From Neoaquamicrobium sediminum (GTDB lineage Bacteria > Pseudomonadota > Alphaproteobacteria > Rhizobiales > Rhizobiaceae): a stretch of DNA of 64,000 nucleotides. Each line of letters begins with the position of its first letter. Within the stretch, counting starts at the first letter, position 1. Location: assembly GCF_013240295.1 (NCBI RefSeq), contig NZ_JABETK010000002.1, positions 1,674,001-1,738,000 of the forward strand, read 5' to 3'. Of this stretch, positions 47,960-57,146 are shown one piece after another. A program made the translations under genes and the position numbers. The notes beneath the pieces are model-generated. The model ran no database searches. It had not been told where the DNA came from and saw nothing but the letters and a program-made list of their open reading frames with translations.

Positions 47960-47989
47960 GATGCGCCGGGTCTCCGGCGCATCTGTTTC
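47960..47989 (+). terminator. terminator after the second cold-shock gene
   Basis: A 10-bp stem (47960-47969 with 47974-47983) and a 4-base loop are followed by TGTTTC. Confidence 0.7.
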
Positions 47990-48098
47990 AGCCTGTCAGC
48001 GAGAGTGATCGCTCGTTCAGGTGCCGTTCAGCCGGCGAAGCCTAAATTTCTCCAAGCACGCGCTAAACAACGCGCATTGGCTTTTGGAGATGAACGGC

Positions 48099-48524
48099 AT
48101 GACAAGTCTCTTGAAGAAATCGGCTATTGCCGGCCTTATTGCGGCAACGGCAATAACTGCGGCTATGCCCGCCGCGCAGGCGGGCGAAAGGTGGCGGCAT
48201 CGAGATCGTGGCGGCGACATGCTGGCCGCGGGTGTGCTCGGCCTAGCCACTGGCGCACTCATCGCAGGCGCCGCGCGACCTGCCCCGATCTACCGCGAAC
48301 GCTACTACGACGACGGCTATTACGCCCCTCCCCCGGTCGTTTATGAGCGCCCGGTCCGGGTCTACGAGCAGCCGCGCCGGGTGTATGTCGAACGTTACGC
48401 GACATACGAGCCGTGGACGGATGAGTGGTACCGCTATTGCTCGGACCGCTATCGTTCCTTCGATCCGTCCAGCGGGACGTTCGTCGGATATGACGGGGTT
48501 CGCCGGTTCTGCGAAGCCAACTGA
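48099..48524 (+). CDS. BA14K-family envelope protein
   Basis: This 141-residue protein has a signal peptide ending AAQA (about 29), a Gly/Ala hydrophobic stretch (about 40-57) and an Arg/Tyr/Pro-rich region. A C-terminal BA14K motif follows, with WYRYCSDRYRSFDPSSGTF and a final Cys. BA14K proteins are immunoreactive lectin-like envelope proteins of Brucella and relatives. I chose the ATG at 48099 for its GGAG spacing. Confidence 0.87.
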   Translation: MTSLLKKSAIAGLIAATAITAAMPAAQAGERWRHRDRGGDMLAAGVLGLATGALIAGAARPAPIYRERYYDDGYYAPPPVVYERPVRVYEQPRRVYVERYATYEPWTDEWYRYCSDRYRSFDPSSGTFVGYDGVRRFCEAN

Positions 48525-48529
48525 TTGAA

Positions 48530-48554
48530 AAAGGCCCGGCATTGCCGGGCCTTT
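48530..48554. terminator. bidirectional terminator between BA14K and MBL genes
   Basis: An 11-bp stem (48530-48540 with 48544-48554) with a 3-base loop has A-rich and T-rich flanks on both sides, so it can serve both convergent genes. Confidence 0.85.
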
Positions 48555-48556
48555 CT

Positions 48557-49198
48557 TTAAACCAGGAACGGGTTCCCGCGCCGCTCGTCGCCGAAGCGGC
48601 CCCCGGGTCCGTGACCGCAGATGAAGCCGACATCGTCACCCAGCGGCAGCAATTTTTCCTTGATTGAGCGAATGAGGGTATCGTGGTCACCGCCCGGCAG
48701 ATCGGTGCGACCGATGGAGCCGTGAAACAGAACGTCGCCCACATGGGCGAATTTCGCCGCCCTATTGTAGAACACGACATGTCCCGGCGCATGGCCTGGG
48801 CAATGCAGCACCTCGAAATCATGCCCGGCAAACGAGACGGTCTCGCCTTCCTGCAAATAGCGGTCGGGCGTGCAGTTGCGGACCGGATCTGGCAGGCCGA
48901 ACATCTGCGCCTGGCTTTCCAGGTTCGAGAGCAGTGAAGCATCCGCCTCGTGCGGCCCGACGATGTCGACGTCGAGCGCTTCCTTGAGCGCCATCGCACC
49001 GCCGGCATGGTCGATATGGCCATGCGTGATCCAGATCGCCTCGATCGTCAGCCCGTTATCGTTGATTGCGGCAAGGATCCGGTCGACCTCCCCGCCCGGA
49101 TCGATCACCACCCCGCGCTTCTCACTCTCGTCGAAAAGGATCGTGCAGTTCTGCTGAAACGGCGTGACGGTAATGATGCCGGCTCTCAATTCGCCCAT
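48557..49198 (-). CDS. metallo-beta-lactamase-fold hydrolase (glyoxalase II-like)
   Basis: This 213-residue protein has the zinc motif THGHIDHAGG (HxHxDH), a second ligand His in HCPGHAPGH and an Asp in HVGDVLF, followed by SIGRTDLPGGD. This group includes YcbL-type glyoxalase II and related thioester hydrolases. The ATG at 49198 gives the usual family N-terminus. It is preceded on the same strand by a small Gly-rich protein gene. Confidence 0.88.
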   Translation of the reverse strand: MGELRAGIITVTPFQQNCTILFDESEKRGVVIDPGGEVDRILAAINDNGLTIEAIWITHGHIDHAGGAMALKEALDVDIVGPHEADASLLSNLESQAQMFGLPDPVRNCTPDRYLQEGETVSFAGHDFEVLHCPGHAPGHVVFYNRAAKFAHVGDVLFHGSIGRTDLPGGDHDTLIRSIKEKLLPLGDDVGFICGHGPGGRFGDERRGNPFLV

Positions 49199-49294
49199 GG
49201 TTGTCTCCTCTGTTACGCCACACATGGAGAGGGCGCGGGTCAACGAAAAGGGCGGCCGCGAGGCCGCCCTCGATTTCAGCCAGAGCGGGCCGGA

Positions 49295-49573
49295 TCAGCG
49301 ATTGCCCATCTGCTTCATGACCATGCCGACGATACCGGTCAGCACGGCACCGCCCGCGCCGCCACCGATCACATCGCCCAGAATGCCGCCGAGCGCGCCG
49401 GCGTCGCCGCCCATCCCGCCAAGCAGCAAGCCGCCGCCGAGACCGCCCACACCGCCGGAGATGATCTCCTTGATGACCTGGCTCATGTCGACCTGCTTGA
49501 GCGCAGCGCCGACCGCCTGGCCGCCGATGATCCCCGTCACGACCTGAATGATGATAGGAAGAAGCGCTTCCAT
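49295..49573 (-). CDS. small glycine-rich hydrophobic protein
   Basis: This 92-residue protein starts with a hydrophobic helix (LLPIIIQVVTGIIGG) followed by a Gly-rich stretch (about 40-85) with repeated GGLGG and GGILGDVIGGG. It looks like a small membrane-embedded protein, perhaps oligomeric like glycine-zipper proteins. I do not recognise a function. The ATG at 49573 is preceded by GAGGGAAAC. Confidence 0.65.
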   Translation of the reverse strand: MEALLPIIIQVVTGIIGGQAVGAALKQVDMSQVIKEIISGGVGGLGGGLLLGGMGGDAGALGGILGDVIGGGAGGAVLTGIVGMVMKQMGNR

Positions 49574-49686
49574 ATGAAGTTTCCCTCTATAACACCGGCG
49601 CGAGTCTCGCCGGCGTCGGAAGTGGAAACCCGAATTCGACTAAAGTCAAACGGAGCGACGACCTGTGGTTGCGAAGAAATGACGGC

Positions 49687-50580
49687 CTATTCGGCCGCCA
49701 CCGCCTGCTTCGGCTGCACCTCGGCCATGTAATCTTCCATCAGGGTCTTGGCGATCTCGCCGACCTCGAAATTATAGGGGCCGATCTCCGAGACCGGCGT
49801 GACCTCTGCCGCCGTTCCGGTCAGGAACGCCTGCTCGAAACCCTCGAGTTCTTCCGGCATGATAGCCCGCTCGATGACTTCGAGGCCGCGCGCCTTTGCA
49901 AGGCCGATAACCGTGCGACGGGTGATGCCGTCGAGGAAGCAGTCCGGCGTCGGCGTATGGATCTTGCCGTCCTTGACGAAGAAGACGTTCGCACCCGTCG
50001 CCTCGGCAACCTGCCCGCGCCAGTCGAGCATCAGCGCGTCGGCATAACCCTTTGCTTCGGCTGCATGTTTCGACAGCGTGCAGATCATGTAGAGGCCGGC
50101 GGCCTTCGAGCGTGACGGCGCCGTGCGCGGGTCGGGACGGCGGTATTCCGCCATGTCGAGCCGGATGCCCTTCAGCTTCTGCGCGGGATCGAAATAGCTC
50201 GGCCACTGCCAGATGGCGATCGCGCAATTGATGCGATTGTTCTGGGCCGAGACGCCCATCATCTCCGAGCCGCGCCACGCGATCGGGCGGACATAGGCGT
50301 CTGCGAAACCCTGCATGCGCAGGAGAGTGCGGCAGGCATCGTCGATCTCGGCAACCGAGTAGGGAATGGTGAATCCGAGGATGCGGGCGGACTCGTGCAG
50401 ACGCTCGGTATGCTCGGTCAGCTTGAAGATCTCGCCGCCATAGGCGCGCTCGCCCTCGAACACGGCGCTGGCATAGTGCAGCCCGTGGGTCAGTACGTGA
50501 ATCTTGGCCTCCGCCCATTTGACGAATTCGCCATTCATCCAGATGTGACCTTCAAGCTGGTCGAAAGGAACGGATGCCAT
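49687..50580 (-). CDS. ilvE: branched-chain amino acid aminotransferase
   Basis: This 297-residue fold type IV PLP enzyme performs the last step of leucine, isoleucine and valine synthesis. It has GLHYASAVFEGERAYGG, the PLP Lys in LSKHAAEAKG, GQVAEATGANVFFV and DGITRRTVI. The ATG at 50580 is preceded by AGGGAG. It is divergent from a marR gene with a long palindrome between them. Confidence 0.92.
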   Translation of the reverse strand: MASVPFDQLEGHIWMNGEFVKWAEAKIHVLTHGLHYASAVFEGERAYGGEIFKLTEHTERLHESARILGFTIPYSVAEIDDACRTLLRMQGFADAYVRPIAWRGSEMMGVSAQNNRINCAIAIWQWPSYFDPAQKLKGIRLDMAEYRRPDPRTAPSRSKAAGLYMICTLSKHAAEAKGYADALMLDWRGQVAEATGANVFFVKDGKIHTPTPDCFLDGITRRTVIGLAKARGLEVIERAIMPEELEGFEQAFLTGTAAEVTPVSEIGPYNFEVGEIAKTLMEDYMAEVQPKQAVAAE

Positions 50581-50770
50581 AGAAGTCTCCCTAGGGGCGC
50601 AAGGCCCTGTTTTCATTGGACGTGCGGTGCGGGATCGCCTAACCGGATACGCCGGACCGCAACTTTATGCCGAAAGCGAGGCGAGTTGAAGGAAGTTCCG
50701 GGCAAACAGCCCATGGCTTTTCTTTTCGTTCGCATTACGGCCGAAAGATTGGCAAAAATTACCATCGGCC

Positions 50771-50803
50771 CGAATTTATGTCAACAAGGCTGACATAAAT
50801 TCG
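50771..50803. promoter_or_regulatory. 13-bp inverted repeat, likely MarR operator
   Basis: CGAATTTATGTCA (50771-50783) is repeated inverted and without mismatch at 50791-50803, with a 7-base spacer. It lies 25 bases before the marR start and in the ilvE-marR control region, fitting autorepression by the MarR protein. Confidence 0.7.
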
Positions 50804-50827
50804 GCAGACAGGAACGACGAGCAGGAT

Positions 50828-51361
50828 ATGACGCAGCATCCGGAGCGAAACGAGGACCCGATAAAATCGGCGTTGACGGGCGAAGACGGCATCGACTTCG
50901 CCATCATCGAGCTGTTCTTTTTCGCCTATCGCGACTTCACCTCGGACCCGGACCAGATCCTTGGCGAATACGCTTTCGGCCGTGCCCACCATCGCGTCCT
51001 GCACTTCGTCAACCGCAGGCCGGGCCTTACCGTGGCCGAACTTCTCGACGTGCTCAGGATCACCAAGCAGAGCCTCGCGCGGGTGTTGAAGCAGCTGATC
51101 GACACCGGCCACATCGTGCAGGTGCAGGGTCCGCGCGACAGGCGCCAGCGCGAGCTTTATCCAACCGCCAAGGGCCGCGGGCTTGCACTTGCGCTGGCAG
51201 CGCCCCAATCCCGCCGCATCGCCGCGGCATTGGCGGAAGCGGCACCTGGCGACCGCGCCGCAATCGAGCGGTTTCTCCTAGGCATGGTCAATCCCGAGCA
51301 GCGCGCGCAGATCGACGATCAGACAGCGACCGGGGATGACCGGCGCAGGGAGGCAGGCTAG
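50828..51361 (+). CDS. MarR-family transcriptional regulator
   Basis: This 177-residue winged-helix protein has the DNA-binding helix LLDVLRITKQSLARVLKQL and the wing GPRDRRQRELYPTAKG. The N-terminal helix starts near IIELFFFAYRDF. It is transcribed away from ilvE and probably lies in one operon with the two-component system that follows 41 bases later. A near-perfect operator candidate sits just upstream. Confidence 0.88.
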   Translation: MTQHPERNEDPIKSALTGEDGIDFAIIELFFFAYRDFTSDPDQILGEYAFGRAHHRVLHFVNRRPGLTVAELLDVLRITKQSLARVLKQLIDTGHIVQVQGPRDRRQRELYPTAKGRGLALALAAPQSRRIAAALAEAAPGDRAAIERFLLGMVNPEQRAQIDDQTATGDDRRREAG

Positions 51362-51402
51362 GATCGCCGGAGGGTGGGGCATTGCACTTGAAGGACTTGC
51401 CT

Positions 51403-52106
51403 ATGACGCAGGATTCGCATGTACCGGGCGACGATGCCCCCATCTGCTCGTGGTCGACGACGACACCCGCATCCGCACCCTGCTGAAACAGTTCCTGAGC
51501 GAAAACGGCTATCGCATCACCGTGGCCGGCAACGCGGACGAAGCACGGCGCAAATTGGCAGGGCTGGATTTCGACCTGATCGTGCTCGATGTGATGATGC
51601 CGGGCGAGAGCGGCGTGCAGCTTACGAAGTCGCTGCGCGAGCAGAAGAACGTGCCGATCCTGATGCTGACCGCGCTGTCGGAGACCGACAGCCGGGTGGC
51701 CGGCCTCGAAGCCGGCGCGGACGACTACCTGCCCAAGCCGTTCGACCCGCGCGAGCTGCTGCTGCGGCTCAACAACATCCTGCGTCGCGGCGGCCCGCAG
51801 CAGACGCCGAAGGTGGAGCAGATCGTCTTCGGGCCCTACACGTTCCAGATCGCACGGCGCGAACTGAAGCGCGGCGGCGAAATTCTGAAGCTGACAGATC
51901 GTGAACAGGAGATACTGGTCATCTTCGCGGAGCGGGCCGGAGACACGATCCCGAGGCACGAGCTGGTCGGCTCGGACGCGGAGGTCGGCGAGCGCACCAT
52001 CGACGTGCAGATCAACCGCCTGCGGCGCAAGATCGAGCGCGACCCGTCCAACCCGGTGTGGCTGCAGACGGTGCGCGGTGTTGGATACAGGCTCAGTGTC
52101 GAATAG
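51403..52106 (+). CDS. OmpR-family response regulator (frameshifted near the start)
   Basis: The corrected product is about 234 residues. The receiver domain has VVDDDTR, the phospho-Asp in LIVLDVMMPG, TAL and KPFD; the C-terminal winged helix has LTDREQEIL and RTIDVQINRLRRKIE. The natural start is ATG 51403, with AAGGA upstream, giving MTQDSHVPGDDAP. A missing C in the C-run 51437-51441 disconnects it from the rest. An uninterrupted alternative frame from 51336 would overlap the end of marR and give an unconserved N-terminus. It pairs with the kinase downstream. Confidence 0.85.
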
Positions 52107-52153
52107 ACTGATGCCCCAGATGTGCCCTTGAAACCGGGCGCGGGAAAAGGCTG

Positions 52154-53566
52154 ATGGCGAGTTCCGACACACCGGCGCGCGATAAGTCAGAACGGGCCGG
52201 CGGGTATCTGCGTCCGTTTGCCGGCCTGTGGAACGGGTTCGGCCGCGTCTGGCGGGTCGTCGCACGCTATCTGCCGAAGCGGCTTTATGCGCGTTCGCTC
52301 ATCATCGTGATCGCGCCGATGATCCTGCTGCAATCCGTGATCGCCTTTGCCTTCATGGAGCGGCATTGGCAGACGGTGACCCAGCGCCTTTCGGCTGCGG
52401 TGACACGCGACATCGCAGCCGTCATCGACATGATCGAGACCTACCCGCCCGGTGACAACTATGCCGACGTGATCCGCATCGCCCAGGAGCGGCTGCAGCT
52501 CAAGATCGACATATTGCCGCCCGATCCCCTGCCCGCCCCCGGCCCCAAGCCGTTCTTCTCGATCCTCGACTACTTCCTGAGCCAGCAGATCAACCAGCAG
52601 ATCAACCGGCCCTTCTGGATCGATACGGTCGGCGCCTCCAACATCGTGGAAATCCGCGTCCGGCTGGAAGACAAGGTGCTGCGCGTCTTCGCCCGCCGCA
52701 GCCAGACCTACGCCTCGAACACGCACATCTTCCTGTTGTGGATGGTCGGCAGCTCGCTGGTGCTCATCGGCATCGCCGTCGCTTTCCTGCGCAATCAGAT
52801 CAGGCCGATCCTGCGCCTTGCAGAAGCCGCGGAAAGCTTCGGCAAGGGACGGCCGACGCCGAGCGACTTCCGGCCGCGCGGTGCGGAAGAGGTCCGGCGC
52901 GCCGGTGCTGCGTTCATACAGATGCGCGAGCGCATCGAGCGACAGATCGAGCAACGCACCGCGATGCTCACAGGCGTCAGCCACGACCTGCGCACCATCC
53001 TCACCCGCTTCAAGCTGCAGCTTGCTCTGGGCGGCTCGAAGATGGACCGCGAAGCGCTCGACCAGGATATCGACGACATGCAGTCGATGCTGGAGGGCTA
53101 TCTCGCCTTCGCTCGCGGCGAGGCAGGCGAGGATACCGGCCAGTTCGACATTGCCGCATTCATGGAGAAGCTGTCGGAAGAAGCGAAGCTGCGCAAGCGC
53201 ACGCTGACGACGTACCTGACCGGCAATCCGGACGTCTATGTGCGGCCCAATGCCTTCTCGCGCCTGCTGTCGAACGTCGTGGGGAATGCGTTCCGTTACG
53301 CAAAGACCGTGAGCATCAAGGCGACCCACGCGCGCGGGTCGCTGCTAGTCATCGTCGACGATGACGGCCCCGGCATACCGGCGGAAAAACGCGAGGAGGT
53401 CTTCAAGCCCTTCTACCGGCTGGACGACGCCCGCAACCAGGATTCCGGCGGCACGGGCCTCGGCCTGTCCATCGCGCGTGACATCGCCCGCAGCCATGGC
53501 GGCGACATCACGCTCGATGAAAGTCCGCTCGGCGGCCTGCGTGCCGTTATCCGTATCCCGGCCTGA
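52154..53566 (+). CDS. EnvZ-type sensor histidine kinase
   Basis: This 470-residue inner-membrane kinase has transmembrane helices at about 46-68 and 191-212 enclosing a periplasmic domain of about 120 residues. A HAMP domain follows (to about 265), then the phospho-acceptor His277 in GVSHDLRTILTRF. The ATPase domain has NVVGNAFRYAK, DDGPGIP and GGTGLGLSIA. The H-box Pro is replaced by Ile. It follows its cognate regulator by 47 bases. The signal is unknown. Confidence 0.9.
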   Translation: MASSDTPARDKSERAGGYLRPFAGLWNGFGRVWRVVARYLPKRLYARSLIIVIAPMILLQSVIAFAFMERHWQTVTQRLSAAVTRDIAAVIDMIETYPPGDNYADVIRIAQERLQLKIDILPPDPLPAPGPKPFFSILDYFLSQQINQQINRPFWIDTVGASNIVEIRVRLEDKVLRVFARRSQTYASNTHIFLLWMVGSSLVLIGIAVAFLRNQIRPILRLAEAAESFGKGRPTPSDFRPRGAEEVRRAGAAFIQMRERIERQIEQRTAMLTGVSHDLRTILTRFKLQLALGGSKMDREALDQDIDDMQSMLEGYLAFARGEAGEDTGQFDIAAFMEKLSEEAKLRKRTLTTYLTGNPDVYVRPNAFSRLLSNVVGNAFRYAKTVSIKATHARGSLLVIVDDDGPGIPAEKREEVFKPFYRLDDARNQDSGGTGLGLSIARDIARSHGGDITLDESPLGGLRAVIRIPA

Positions 53567-53572
53567 GGCCGA

Positions 53573-54268
53573 TCAGGCCGGGCGCTCGCCGATCTTCACC
53601 GTCAGAGGCTCGAGCCCATCGATGGTGCCGACCAGTTCGTCGCCCGGCTGCACGGGTCCGACGCCATGCGGCGTGCCGGTGAGGATAATGTCGCCGGCCT
53701 TGAGCTCGAACAGCGTCGACAGGTTCGCGATGATCTCCGGCACGCGCCAGATCAGCAGCTCGATGTCGGATTCCTGCTTGGTCTCGCCATTGACGGTCAG
53801 CTTGATCGCCCCCTTGGAGATGTGGCCGACCTTTTCAACCGGCGACAGCGGGCCGCACGGGCAGGACTGGTCGAACGACTTGGCAATCTCCCACGGCTTG
53901 CCGTTGCCCTGGATGTCGCGGCGGGTCATGTCGAGACCCGTGCCGTAGCCCCAGATGTGGTTCAGCGCATCGCTCTCGGCGATGTTGTAGCCGCCCGACT
54001 TGAGCGCGATGACCATTTCCATCTCATGATGGAAATTCTCGGTGATCGTCGGATAGGCGATCGTGGAACCGCTCTCCACCACTGAATCCGTCGGCTTCTG
54101 GAAGAAGATCGGGGGATCACGATCCTCGTCGCCGCCCATCTCGCGAACGTGCGCGACGTAGTTTCGACCGACGCAGTAGATGCGTCGTACCGGGAAGCGC
54201 TCCTTGCTGCCCGCTACAGCCAGGCTGGCCTGTTCGGGCGCGTCGATCACATATCCGTTGCTGGCCAT
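53573..54268 (-). CDS. fumarylacetoacetate hydrolase family protein (fumarylpyruvate hydrolase-like)
   Basis: This 231-residue FAH-fold enzyme has YCVGRNYVAHVREMG, FFQKPTDSV, the metal-binding HHEMEMVIAL (Glu ligands) and ILTGTPHGVGPVQPGD. The length fits fumarylpyruvate/acylpyruvate hydrolases of aromatic-ring catabolism rather than fumarylacetoacetase. The ATG follows AAGGAGGAG. It is divergent from a NitT/TauT-type transporter operon, which may import the matching substrate. Confidence 0.85.
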   Translation of the reverse strand: MASNGYVIDAPEQASLAVAGSKERFPVRRIYCVGRNYVAHVREMGGDEDRDPPIFFQKPTDSVVESGSTIAYPTITENFHHEMEMVIALKSGGYNIAESDALNHIWGYGTGLDMTRRDIQGNGKPWEIAKSFDQSCPCGPLSPVEKVGHISKGAIKLTVNGETKQESDIELLIWRVPEIIANLSTLFELKAGDIILTGTPHGVGPVQPGDELVGTIDGLEPLTVKIGERPA

Positions 54269-54343
54269 CGTCTCCTCCTTGGTGAAGCCATGTCGGCTGG
54301 CATAATGCACATTAAGAAAGGCCGCGCATCAAAAAATAGGTTT

Positions 54344-54373
54344 TTGACAGTCGCAGTAAGAAATGTAGATTAT
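54344..54373 (+). promoter_or_regulatory. candidate promoter of the transporter operon
   Basis: TTGACA (54344-54349) and GATTAT (54368-54373) are separated by 18 bases in an AT-rich patch, 52 bases before the start codon of the binding protein gene. Confidence 0.5.
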
Positions 54374-54424
54374 GTGAGCCGCAGGGTCGGGAGGATCCTG
54401 CAAGGCGAACAGGGAGGAATGACC

Positions 54425-55453
54425 ATGAAAACGGGTTCGGATCTTTGCCGCGCCGCGACGGCGGCGCTCGCGCTTTCCATCGCATCTCTGACGGGCGTCA
54501 CGGGCGCCGCCTATGCGCAGGACAAGAACATAACCATCGTCGTGCCGAATCCCTCGGCCATCAACAATTTCCCGCTGCACGTCGCGATCGGCGAAGGCTA
54601 TTTCGAGGAAGCAGGCATCAAGGTCACCGTCGAGGCGGTCAACGGCTCGGCATCCGTGCTGCAATCCATGGCGGCAGGCCAGGCGCAGATCGGCAATCCC
54701 GGCCCCGGCCCGCTTCTCGGTGCCCGGGCGCGCGGCGAGGATGTCGTCTTCATCTACAATCAGTTCCCGAAATCGATCTTCGGGCTCGTCGTGCGTGATG
54801 AATCCGAGGTCCAGAGCCCAGCTGACCTCAAGGGCACGGTCGTCGGCGTCGGCACGGCCGACGGCGCGGAAGTCGGCTTCAGCCGCGCGATCCTGACCGA
54901 TGTCGGGCTTTCCGAAGGCACCGACTATGAATTCCTGGCAATCGGCGACGGCGGTACTGCGGCGGCGGCGTTCCTCAATGACGAGGTCTCATCCTACGCC
55001 GCCGCGGTCAGCGACGCTGCCATCATTGAATCGCGTGGCATTCCGCTCCGCGAAATCACGCCGGAAGCCTACCTTTCCTATTTCGGCAATGGCTGGGCGG
55101 TGACCCGCAGCTATCTGGATGAAAATCCGGACGTCATCGAGGCCTTCGGTAAGGCGCTCGTGAAGGGCACCAAGTTCGGCATGGACCCCGCCAACAAGGA
55201 CAAGGTGCTGGAGCACACCACGGCCGGCAACCCGCAGGAAGGCGAGGACCGGGAATTCGCCGAAGCGCTGCTGGCAGCCATCCAGGACCGCATCACGCCG
55301 CTCGACATGTCCAACGGCTATGGCTACCAGCCGCCGGAGCATTGGCAGATGTGGCACGACAGCTCGGTTGAATCCGGCGCCCTGTCGGCACCGCTCGACG
55401 ACCTCGAAGCCGCCTACACCAACCAGTTCGTGGAAGCGTGGAACGCGGAATGA
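54425..55453 (+). CDS. ABC transporter substrate-binding protein, NitT/TauT (NMT1) type
   Basis: This 342-residue periplasmic protein has a signal peptide ending AAYA (about 30). Its NMT1/SsuA-like fold has FPLHVAIGEGYFEEAGI, LQSMAAGQAQIGN and ADLKGTVVGVG. Ligands of this class include nitrate, taurine, pyrimidine precursors and aromatic acids; which one is not clear. I chose ATG 54425 because GGGAGGA sits 6-7 bases upstream. That GGGAGGA is complementary to the AbcR-like RNA loop. Its stop overlaps the ATPase start (ATGA). Confidence 0.87.
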   Translation: MKTGSDLCRAATAALALSIASLTGVTGAAYAQDKNITIVVPNPSAINNFPLHVAIGEGYFEEAGIKVTVEAVNGSASVLQSMAAGQAQIGNPGPGPLLGARARGEDVVFIYNQFPKSIFGLVVRDESEVQSPADLKGTVVGVGTADGAEVGFSRAILTDVGLSEGTDYEFLAIGDGGTAAAAFLNDEVSSYAAAVSDAAIIESRGIPLREITPEAYLSYFGNGWAVTRSYLDENPDVIEAFGKALVKGTKFGMDPANKDKVLEHTTAGNPQEGEDREFAEALLAAIQDRITPLDMSNGYGYQPPEHWQMWHDSSVESGALSAPLDDLEAAYTNQFVEAWNAE

Positions 55454-56261
55454 CCGTCCTTCCACGGACAGATGCCATGACGGCCGGCTCGCAGAGCCGG
55501 CCGGTCTACGAGCTCTCCGGCGTTGCCAAGAGCTATGCGCGAGGCAATCTCCGCGCGCTCGACCGTGTCGACCTGACGTTGCGCGAAGGCAGCTTCTCCT
55601 CGGTGATTGGCCCGTCGGGCTGCGGCAAGTCCACGCTGCTGAAGATCATGGCGGGGTTGATCCCGCCATCGGAGGGCGGCGTTTATCTGGAGGGCACCCC
55701 GTCACAGGCACGCGCGAGGACATCGGCATGATGTTCCAGCAGGCGACGCTTTTTCCGTGGCGCACGGTGCTGGAGAATATCGTCCTGCCGATTGAGATCC
55801 GCGACGGCAAGGCGGCAGCCCGCGCCAAGCATCGCGATGCGCTTGCCTTGCTTGAACTGGTCGGGCTTAAAGGCTTCGAAGGTCGCTGGCCGCATGAGCT
55901 GTCGGGCGGCATGGCCCAGCGCGCCGCCATCTGCAGGATGCTGGTGACGGAACCGGCGGTGCTGCTGCTCGACGAGCCCTTCAGTGCGCTCGACGAGCTC
56001 TCGCGCGACTTCATGAACATGGAGCTGCAGCGCATCTGCATGGAGCGCAACGCCACCGCCTTCCTCATTACCCATTCGATTCCCGAGGCCGTGATCCTGT
56101 CGGACACGGTCTACGTCATGTCGCCGCGCCCGGGGACGTTTGTGGAGACGGTCGAGATCGACCTGCCCCGCCCGCGCACGCTGGACATGATGACCGACGC
56201 CAAATTCGGCGACTACGTACGCCGCATCCGTGCGCGACTCGACAAGGGAGCTTTCCTGTGA
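55450..56261 (+). CDS. ABC transporter ATP-binding protein, NitT/TauT type (frameshifted)
   Basis: The corrected product is about 270 residues. Walker A is GPSGCGKST, the Q-loop MMFQQATLFPW, signature LSGGMAQR, and Walker B LLLDEPFSALDE, with LITHSIPEA. The frame shifts at 55690-55694: a C or G is missing in the ACCCCGTC stretch. One added base joins EGTP to VTGTREDIG, whereas the unrepaired frame stops at 55731. ATG 55450 overlaps the upstream stop, and its own stop overlaps the permease start, so all three genes are coupled. Confidence 0.87.
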
Positions 56262-57109
56262 CCATCGCGACCGACCCGCAGGCTCGGCGTCCCGACACGG
56301 TCTGGACCGAGCATGTAACCTTTATCGACCGCATACCGCGCTCCATCGCGATGGCCGGCATCATGATTGCCTTTCTCGCAGTGTGGCAGCTTGTCCACAT
56401 TTCCGGGCTGGTTTCGCCGATCATCCTGCCGGGGCCGTGGGAGACCGGCGAGGACATCGTCTTCGTCGCGAAGAACCTCGCCAGCGGCGGCTACATGCTG
56501 GGCGCGCTCTGGATCACGGTCAAGGAAGTCATCTACGGCTTCGCCATCGCGCTTGCGATCGGCTTCACGTTGGGAGTGCTGGTCGGCGAATTCACCTTCG
56601 GCGAGCGTGCCGTGCTGCCCTATCTCGTGGCCATCGACACCATGCCGAAAGTGGCTTTCGCGCCGATCTTCCTCGCCTGGCTCGGCTTCGGCATCTCCTC
56701 CAAGGTCGCGCTTGCGGCCTTCATCGCCACCTTCCCGATCGTGGTCGGCACGGCAGCCGGCCTTCACGCGGCTGACGAGAACGCGCGCGCCCTCTTTCGC
56801 ACCATGGGCGCCAGTCGCTGGCAGACCCTCTTTAAGATGAAGCTGCCGCTCGGCATGCCGCAGATGTTCACCGGCCTGAAGATTGCCGCAGTCGGTGTCA
56901 TGGCTGGTGCGATCACCGGCGAGTTCCTTGGCGGCGGCAAGGGTTTCGGCGAGCTGATCCGCGTTGCCGCCTCGCAGCTCAACACGCCGCGTGTCTTCTC
57001 TCTCATCATCTTCCTGAGCCTGCTCGGCCTCGCTCTCTTCTGGACGGTGGTCTGGCTGGAGCGCCGTCTCGTATTCTGGCAAAGGTCCGGTGCTGGAAAA
57101 TTCGGCTGA
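56258..57109 (+). CDS. ABC transporter permease, NitT/TauT type
   Basis: This 283-residue inner-membrane protein has six hydrophobic segments, the first at about 32-50. The EAA loop reads ARALFRTMGASRWQTLFKMKLP, and the gene has the LAAFIATFPIVVGTAAGL stretch typical of SsuC/TauC permeases. It starts with GTG at 56258 within the stop of the ATPase gene. It forms the channel of the importer. Confidence 0.88.
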   Translation: MTIATDPQARRPDTVWTEHVTFIDRIPRSIAMAGIMIAFLAVWQLVHISGLVSPIILPGPWETGEDIVFVAKNLASGGYMLGALWITVKEVIYGFAIALAIGFTLGVLVGEFTFGERAVLPYLVAIDTMPKVAFAPIFLAWLGFGISSKVALAAFIATFPIVVGTAAGLHAADENARALFRTMGASRWQTLFKMKLPLGMPQMFTGLKIAAVGVMAGAITGEFLGGGKGFGELIRVAASQLNTPRVFSLIIFLSLLGLALFWTVVWLERRLVFWQRSGAGKFG

Positions 57110-57146
57110 CGCGTGGCACGGGAGCACGAAAACTGCGGAACGCTGC

